Source: Bryobacterales bacterium (GTDB taxonomy: Bacteria > Acidobacteriota > Terriglobia > Bryobacterales > Bryobacteraceae). From it: a DNA stretch of 21,702 bases. Shown piece by piece: positions 18,424 to 21,702 of this stretch. The notes below the pieces were generated by a model that was not told where the DNA came from, made no database searches, and was given only the letters and a program-made list of their open reading frames with translations. Each line of letters starts with the position of its first letter. Position 1 is the stretch's first letter. The stretch covers positions 43,813-65,514 of the forward strand of contig PKYZ01000650.1 in NCBI GenBank assembly GCA_003132865.1, in the 5' to 3' direction. Made by a program: the position numbers and the translations under genes.

Positions 18424-19294
18424 TCTACATACACACACCGACCGTTCCGACGGCACAGCCTCTCCCGCGCAACTGGTCGACGACGCGAAGGCCATGGGCC
18501 TCCAGGCCCTGGGCATCACCGACCACGATACGCTGGAAGGCTACGATACCGCCGCGCCGGTGGCCGCCCAGGCGGGCCTGGAATTGATTTGCGGCATCGA
18601 GCTGAGCACCCGTCCCGATCCGCCTCCGGATGGCTCGCGCCCGCCCTCGGTGCACCTGCTCGGCTATTTTCTGCAAGAGCCGGCCTCACCGGGATTCCGG
18701 CAGTGGATTCGGGGCCACCAGGAGAGCCGCCGCGAGCGCAACCGCAAGCTGATCGCCAAGCTGAACTCGCTCGGCGTCGAGATCACGCTCGAGGAAGTGC
18801 AAGTGCTCGGCAAGCACCTCACCGGGCGACCGCATTTCGCCAAGGTGCTGCTGCGCAAAGGCTATGTGAAGACCAACCAGGAAGCCTTCGACCGCTACCT
18901 GGCCGACAACGCCTCGGCCTCGGTGGAGCGCGATGAGCCGGAACTGGCCGAAGGCGTGCGGCGCATCCGCGACGGCGGCGGCCTGCCTTCTCTGGCGCAT
19001 CCCGTGCGCCTGCCCGAGCGTGACCGGGTATCGCTCGAAAAGTTGCTGCGCACCCTCATCGACAACGGCCTGCAGGGCCTGGAGGTCTACCACAGCGAGC
19101 ACAGCCCGGAAGACACCGCGCTTTACAAGGAACTGGCCGCCCAGTTTCAATTGATCGAAACCGGCGGGACGGATTACCACGGCGATAACAAGCCGTCGAT
19201 TCATCTGGGCACCGGCAAGGGCAACAACGTAAGTCTCAATTACAGCCTATTGGAGAACATGCGGCGTAGTGTGGCGGAGATGACGGCGCGGTAA
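18416..19294 (+). CDS. PHP-domain phosphoesterase, nucleoside 3',5'-bisphosphate phosphatase / RNase AM-like
   Basis: A 292-aa PHP-fold metallophosphoesterase of the COG0613/YciV type. Metal-binding residues are visible: His5 and His7 in DLHTHTDRSDG, Asp12, Asp36-His37 in GITDHDT, Glu62, His80 in VHLLGY, His195 in LAHPVRLP, and Asp253 with His255 in GGTDYHG. The inserted domain containing HLTGRPHFAKVLLRKGY is typical of this branch. Characterised relatives (Chromobacterium Cv1693, E. coli YciV/RNase AM) remove the 3'-phosphate from 3',5'-bisphosphorylated nucleosides or trim RNA 5' ends. The ATG lies inside the SDR gene (8-bp overlap), so it belongs to the operon. Given PAPS synthesis and a phosphopantetheinyl transferase upstream, its likely job is to clear 3',5'-ADP. 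A housekeeping RNA role is the alternative. Confidence 0.85.
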   Translation: MIDLHTHTDRSDGTASPAQLVDDAKAMGLQALGITDHDTLEGYDTAAPVAAQAGLELICGIELSTRPDPPPDGSRPPSVHLLGYFLQEPASPGFRQWIRGHQESRRERNRKLIAKLNSLGVEITLEEVQVLGKHLTGRPHFAKVLLRKGYVKTNQEAFDRYLADNASASVERDEPELAEGVRRIRDGGGLPSLAHPVRLPERDRVSLEKLLRTLIDNGLQGLEVYHSEHSPEDTALYKELAAQFQLIETGGTDYHGDNKPSIHLGTGKGNNVSLNYSLLENMRRSVAEMTAR

Positions 19295-19390
19295 GCCGAA
19301 GGCGAACGCGTCTCTTTTCCAATACCCGCCATAATTCAGTGCTGGCGCCCGCCATTGTCCTGGTGCTATTCTCGCTCGTTGGTGTAATCG

Positions 19391-19663
19391 ATGCCTTTGT
19401 TGAGTTGTCCTGAGTGCACGGGGCGTGTTTCCGATCAAGCTGAGACTTGTCCGCATGGTGGCTTTCCGTTGCTCAAGACCGTTTATAGTTTTGTGGACGT
19501 GTTCTTCAACGGCAATTGGATGGAGGGTGAGCAAAGACTGAATGAATTGCTGCGTGCCGGCTGGACGGTTGTCGACCAGCGACCGGTGGTTGAGTGGGAG
19601 GAAGGCGCCAGCATCGATAGCACAAAATACAAAGTGCAGAAGAAGGTGCGATCCGAGCATTAG
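19391..19663 (+). CDS. Small protein with degenerate zinc ribbon
   Basis: A 90-aa hypothetical protein. The N-terminus resembles a single zinc ribbon, CPEC then TCPHGGFPLL, but the last cysteine of the expected CPxCG pair is replaced by glycine, so metal binding may be lost. The C-terminal half (LRAGWTVVDQRPVVEW) resembles small DUF4177-like domains. No Shine-Dalgarno sequence is evident. It lies 96 bp after the PHP gene, outside the overlapping operon. Function unknown. It may be a decaying gene, as are its right-hand neighbours. Confidence 0.55.
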   Translation: MPLLSCPECTGRVSDQAETCPHGGFPLLKTVYSFVDVFFNGNWMEGEQRLNELLRAGWTVVDQRPVVEWEEGASIDSTKYKVQKKVRSEH

Positions 19664-19797
19664 TTTCGTCTCTAGTGGCCGGCAACTGTAGCCTGCGCGC
19701 ATAGCAGGGGTCATGGGCCACCGCCGTAATGTGGACTGCAGCAGGCGCCAAACATCTGATCGTCCGGCGGTATACTGCGATTTGGAGTCCTAACATC
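19664..19797. other. Short intergenic gap
   Basis: No gene or clear terminator is seen. TATACT at 19771-19776 could be a -10 for the nucleotidyltransferase remnant, but no matching -35 is present. Confidence 0.4.
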
Positions 19798-20097
19798 TTG
19801 ACCGGAGTGACCATCGGCGAGACAGTCAGCGAAAAGCGTGAGGCCATCCTTCGCATTGCCGCGAAGCACGGCGCAACTCAGGTCCGGTTAATCGGGTCGG
19901 TTGCGCGCTGCGCAGCCCGCCCTGATAGCGACGTCGATTTGCTCGTAACGTGGCAGGATGGAACAAGCCTCCTCGACTAGGCGGCACTCAAGCTGGAGCT
20001 CGAGAGCCTGTTGGGCGCAAAAGTCGATATAGCCAGCGACGGCTGGGTGAAACCCTCGATACGGGAATCGGTTTACCGGGACGCGATCGCTCTATGA
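19798..20097 (+). pseudogene. MntA-type nucleotidyltransferase (antitoxin), interrupted by a stop codon
   Basis: Minimal nucleotidyltransferase of the MNT-HEPN system. In known pairs, MntA adenylylates and neutralises the HEPN toxin. The first 60 codons encode the motif GSVARCAARPDSDVD, the GSx10DxD pattern of the family, with Cys replacing the usual Gly after VAR. A TAG at 19978-19980 then interrupts the frame. Reading on in the same frame gives 38 more codons (beginning AALKLELESLLGAKVDIA) to a TGA at 20095-20097, which restores the C-terminus typical of the family, so a single nonsense change is the simplest explanation. The start is uncertain: TTG at 19798 with GGAG 10 bases before it, or GTG at 19807. 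The end overlaps the HEPN gene by 4 bp, as in intact pairs. Confidence 0.8.
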
Positions 20098-20366
20098 GGA
20101 GCGACCTGGATCGGCTGAACGATATTCTGGCGGCAATCGCCAAGATCGAGGAGCGGGCCGCGGATCGCTTGGCCTTTCAAAACGACGAGATGCTCCAGGT
20201 CTGGGTTATCCACCACCTGCAGGTCATGGGAGAGGCTGCCCGTGGCGTCTCCCAACCGGTCAGGGACCAGATCTGGGTGTTGACTCAAAAGGACCTTCCC
20301 AAGCTAGAGGAGCAGGTTCGACGCATCCGCGCAGAGACCGCTGCCGATCCCCGCTCCAGCGCGTGA
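20094..20366 (+). pseudogene. HEPN (DUF86) toxin remnant lacking the RNase motif
   Basis: A 90-aa open frame that aligns by eye to HEPN/DUF86 proteins of about 110-115 aa. Residues 1-58 match the N-terminal helices (LNDILAAIAKIEE; VIHHLQVMGEAARGV). Residues 60-76 (IWVLTQKDLPKLEEQV) match the final helix. The stretch normally between them, containing the R-x4-H catalytic motif, is missing near residue 59, implying an in-frame deletion of about 25 codons. Without it the protein should have no RNase activity. The ATG overlaps the stop of the MntA remnant (ATGA), preserving the ancestral operon arrangement. The frame is open, so a protein may still be made. Called as a pseudogene because the key motif is absent. 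Confidence 0.75.
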
Positions 20367-20459
20367 GGTTCGCGTGCCGTTCGCGGGCTATGCAATCGAT
20401 TCACGCCAGGCTGGAAAGTGCGATCCAGAAAGAGGTGTCCGCGAAAAGAGCGGTCACGT

Positions 20460-20699
20460 TTACAAATCTTTCTTCGGTACGCCATATAGGTAGTGATCGT
20501 GCTGGTGAGACAAATCGGAGGGGACATGGGGGCTCTCGCAAGAATTCTCGGCAATCCAGGTCAACGCCGATTCCTCCGCCAGCGTGTTCTCGCTAATCGA
20601 CTCGATGCGGACCACCAGTGCTTGATTGGGCGGAAGATCCAAGGGCTCGTCGGGGACGATTACCTTGCCATCATAGTGAGCGTTGATTGCAATACCCAT
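20460..20699 (-). CDS. Orphan DUF104/AF2212-like antitoxin protein
   Basis: A 79-aa protein. The N-terminal segment (AINAHYDGKVIVPDEPLDLP, then ALVVRIE) is a short beta-rich motif seen in DUF104/AF2212-type antitoxins, and the C-terminus ends HDHYLYGVPKK, common in antitoxin-like proteins that precede PIN-domain toxins. No PIN toxin follows: only 93 bp of non-coding DNA lie before the HEPN remnant. The start at 20699 is chosen because GAAAGG lies 8 bases upstream and the motif begins there; longer in-frame starts to 20810 add no recognisable sequence. It diverges from the halogenase gene. It may be a leftover of a lost toxin-antitoxin pair. Family assignment is moderate. Confidence 0.6.
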   Translation of the reverse strand: MGIAINAHYDGKVIVPDEPLDLPPNQALVVRIESISENTLAEESALTWIAENSCESPHVPSDLSHQHDHYLYGVPKKDL

Positions 20700-20879
20700 G
20701 TGGTGCCCTTTCCAGTATGCCGCGCTTCGCCAGGTTCGCACGGCATAGCCTACGCCATCCGGTGTTCCCCCCAACATTTTCCACACAGGAAAACGCGGTA
20801 CCGATAGCACTGGTGCAACAGCCTCCCGGCTGGGTATAATCGTTTAACACTTTAAACCGAAAGGAAATCGTTACTTTAG
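20700..20879. other. Divergent spacer before the halogenase
   Basis: Holds the promoters of the orphan antitoxin (minus) and the halogenase (plus). The plus-strand TATAAT and the palindrome are listed separately. A minus-strand frame extends through part of it, but nothing in it is recognisable. Confidence 0.5.
20835..20857 (+). promoter_or_regulatory. TATAAT box with adjacent palindrome upstream of the halogenase
   Basis: A perfect TATAAT lies at 20835-20840, without a good -35. GTTTAA-CACT-TTAAAC, a perfect 6-bp inverted repeat, follows at 20842-20857 and would overlap the expected transcription start. This is a typical place for a repressor operator. Confidence 0.55.
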
Positions 20880-21702
20880 ATGAACGACCAATTCGATGTA
20901 GCCATCCTGGGCGCGGGTTTCGAAGGCGGCATGCTGGGAACCATATTGGCATACAAAGGCGCCAAAGTGGTGATCATCGACGCCGGCACGCACCCCCGTT
21001 TCGCCCTGGGCGAATCTACCGTGCGACACACCTTCCGCATGATCAAAATCATGGCGGAGCGATTTGGAGTCCCCGAGTTCAAGACCGAGTTCAATTCCGG
21101 CGAGCTCCTCCACAAGCATGTATCCAACCATTTCGGCGTGAAGAAGAATTTCGGCTTCGTCTATCACCGCGCGGGCGCGCACCAGCGGCCGGAAGAGGCC
21201 ACCCAATTGGTGATCCCGCCCTACCGTGAAGGCTACGAAGCCCACCTGTTCCGCCAGGATACCGATCAGTATTTGACGTACACGGCCATTCACCACGGCG
21301 CCACGGTCAAGTACAACACCCGCGTCAAGAACGTCGAGACGGACGCGCAGGGCGTAACCCTCACGACCGAAAAAGGCGAAACCATCCGTGCCAAGTTCGT
21401 CGCCGATGCCTCCGGCGGCGGGCACGTGCTCGCCCGTATGTGGAACCTGAGCGACAAGCCACCGCGAGTCCGGCTGCAGACCCGCTGCCTCTTCACGCAC
21501 ATGATCGACGTGAAGCCGTACGACGATTTAAACCTGCCGAACGGCGTGCCGAAGGCGCCGCGCCGCTGGTATCAGGGCACCTGCCACCACATCTTCGACG
21601 GCGGCTGGCTATGGGTGATCCCGTTCGATAACCGCGAAGGATCCGCCAACAAATGCGTCAGCGTGGGGCTGAGCTTCGATATGCGCAAGTTCCCCAAGCC
21701 CA
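20880..21702 (+). CDS. Flavin-dependent halogenase (5' part, cut by window edge)
   Basis: The first 274 residues of a FAD-dependent halogenase-like monooxygenase. Such enzymes use FADH2 and O2 to make HOCl or HOBr and a lysine chloramine that halogenates an aromatic or activated carbon. The N-terminal FAD motif is ILGAGFEGG (9-17). ALGEST (42-47) matches the conserved GES turn. GGWLWVIPF (241-249) is the WxWxIP signature that separates halogenases from ordinary flavin monooxygenases. Candidate catalytic lysines are near 79 and 88-89 (KHV, GVKKNFGF). An in-frame TAG directly precedes the ATG, so the start cannot be further upstream; AAGGA lies 14 bases away, a long spacing. It has its own promoter-like sequence and may open a second biosynthetic group, or act on the product of the cluster to its left. 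The C-terminus is not in the window. Confidence 0.85.
   Translation, partial: MNDQFDVAILGAGFEGGMLGTILAYKGAKVVIIDAGTHPRFALGESTVRHTFRMIKIMAERFGVPEFKTEFNSGELLHKHVSNHFGVKKNFGFVYHRAGAHQRPEEATQLVIPPYREGYEAHLFRQDTDQYLTYTAIHHGATVKYNTRVKNVETDAQGVTLTTEKGETIRAKFVADASGGGHVLARMWNLSDKPPRVRLQTRCLFTHMIDVKPYDDLNLPNGVPKAPRRWYQGTCHHIFDGGWLWVIPFDNREGSANKCVSVGLSFDMRKFPKP

Noticed and set aside
17836..18519. A 227-aa minus-strand frame across the SDR/PHP junction
   Set aside because: Antisense shadow of two well-supported overlapping genes; no domain recognised.

Overview
This is a GC-rich bacterial window with two divergent gene groups, a second biosynthetic start at its right edge, and a patch of decayed toxin-antitoxin genes between. 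No rRNA, tRNA, CRISPR array or transposase was seen. The mix (Tat-exported Cys-type sulfatase with its own formylglycine-generating enzyme, an FG-GAP propeller protein, AlkP-superfamily hydrolases, DUF104/HEPN/MNT remnants) would suit an Acidobacteriota genome such as the Solibacter/Bryobacter group. That placement is inference from gene content and style only.

Left, minus strand (about 6453 down to 45): a tight operon of sulfatase, FG-GAP/VCBS beta-propeller protein, parvulin-type prolyl isomerase and formylglycine-generating enzyme (FGE). The sulfatase has the CSPSR motif and the FGE keeps both active-site cysteines. The FGE lacks a signal peptide while the sulfatase has a Tat signal, so cytoplasmic conversion of Cys to formylglycine before export of the folded enzyme is a coherent scheme.

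The 459-bp divergent spacer (6454-6912) holds an 18-bp perfect tandem repeat, candidate sigma-70 promoter elements and a 17-bp palindrome, and has no convincing gene.

Centre and right, plus strand (6913-19294): a ten-gene, closely packed cluster. In order: AlkP-superfamily phosphodiesterase 1; bifunctional ATP sulfurylase/APS kinase (PAPS synthesis); stand-alone ketosynthase; an acyl carrier protein with a C-terminal zinc ribbon; a phosphopantetheinyl transferase fused in frame to a second carrier protein; AlkP-superfamily phosphodiesterase 2; alpha/beta hydrolase; GPH/MFS transporter; short-chain dehydrogenase; and a PHP phosphatase of the nucleoside 3',5'-bisphosphatase type. This looks like a miniature, non-modular acyl/polyketide assembly unit wired to sulfate activation. 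Both PAPS-dependent sulfation and carrier-protein activation release 3',5'-ADP, which the last enzyme could remove. No recognisable sulfotransferase is present, so the sulfate acceptor and transfer step are unknown. This cluster is the best candidate for an undescribed system.

19391-20699: a small degenerate zinc-ribbon protein, an MntA-type nucleotidyltransferase antitoxin broken by a stop codon, its HEPN partner lacking the RNase motif, and an orphan DUF104-like antitoxin on the minus strand.

20880-end: the 5' part of a flavin-dependent halogenase with its own TATAAT and palindrome, cut by the window edge.
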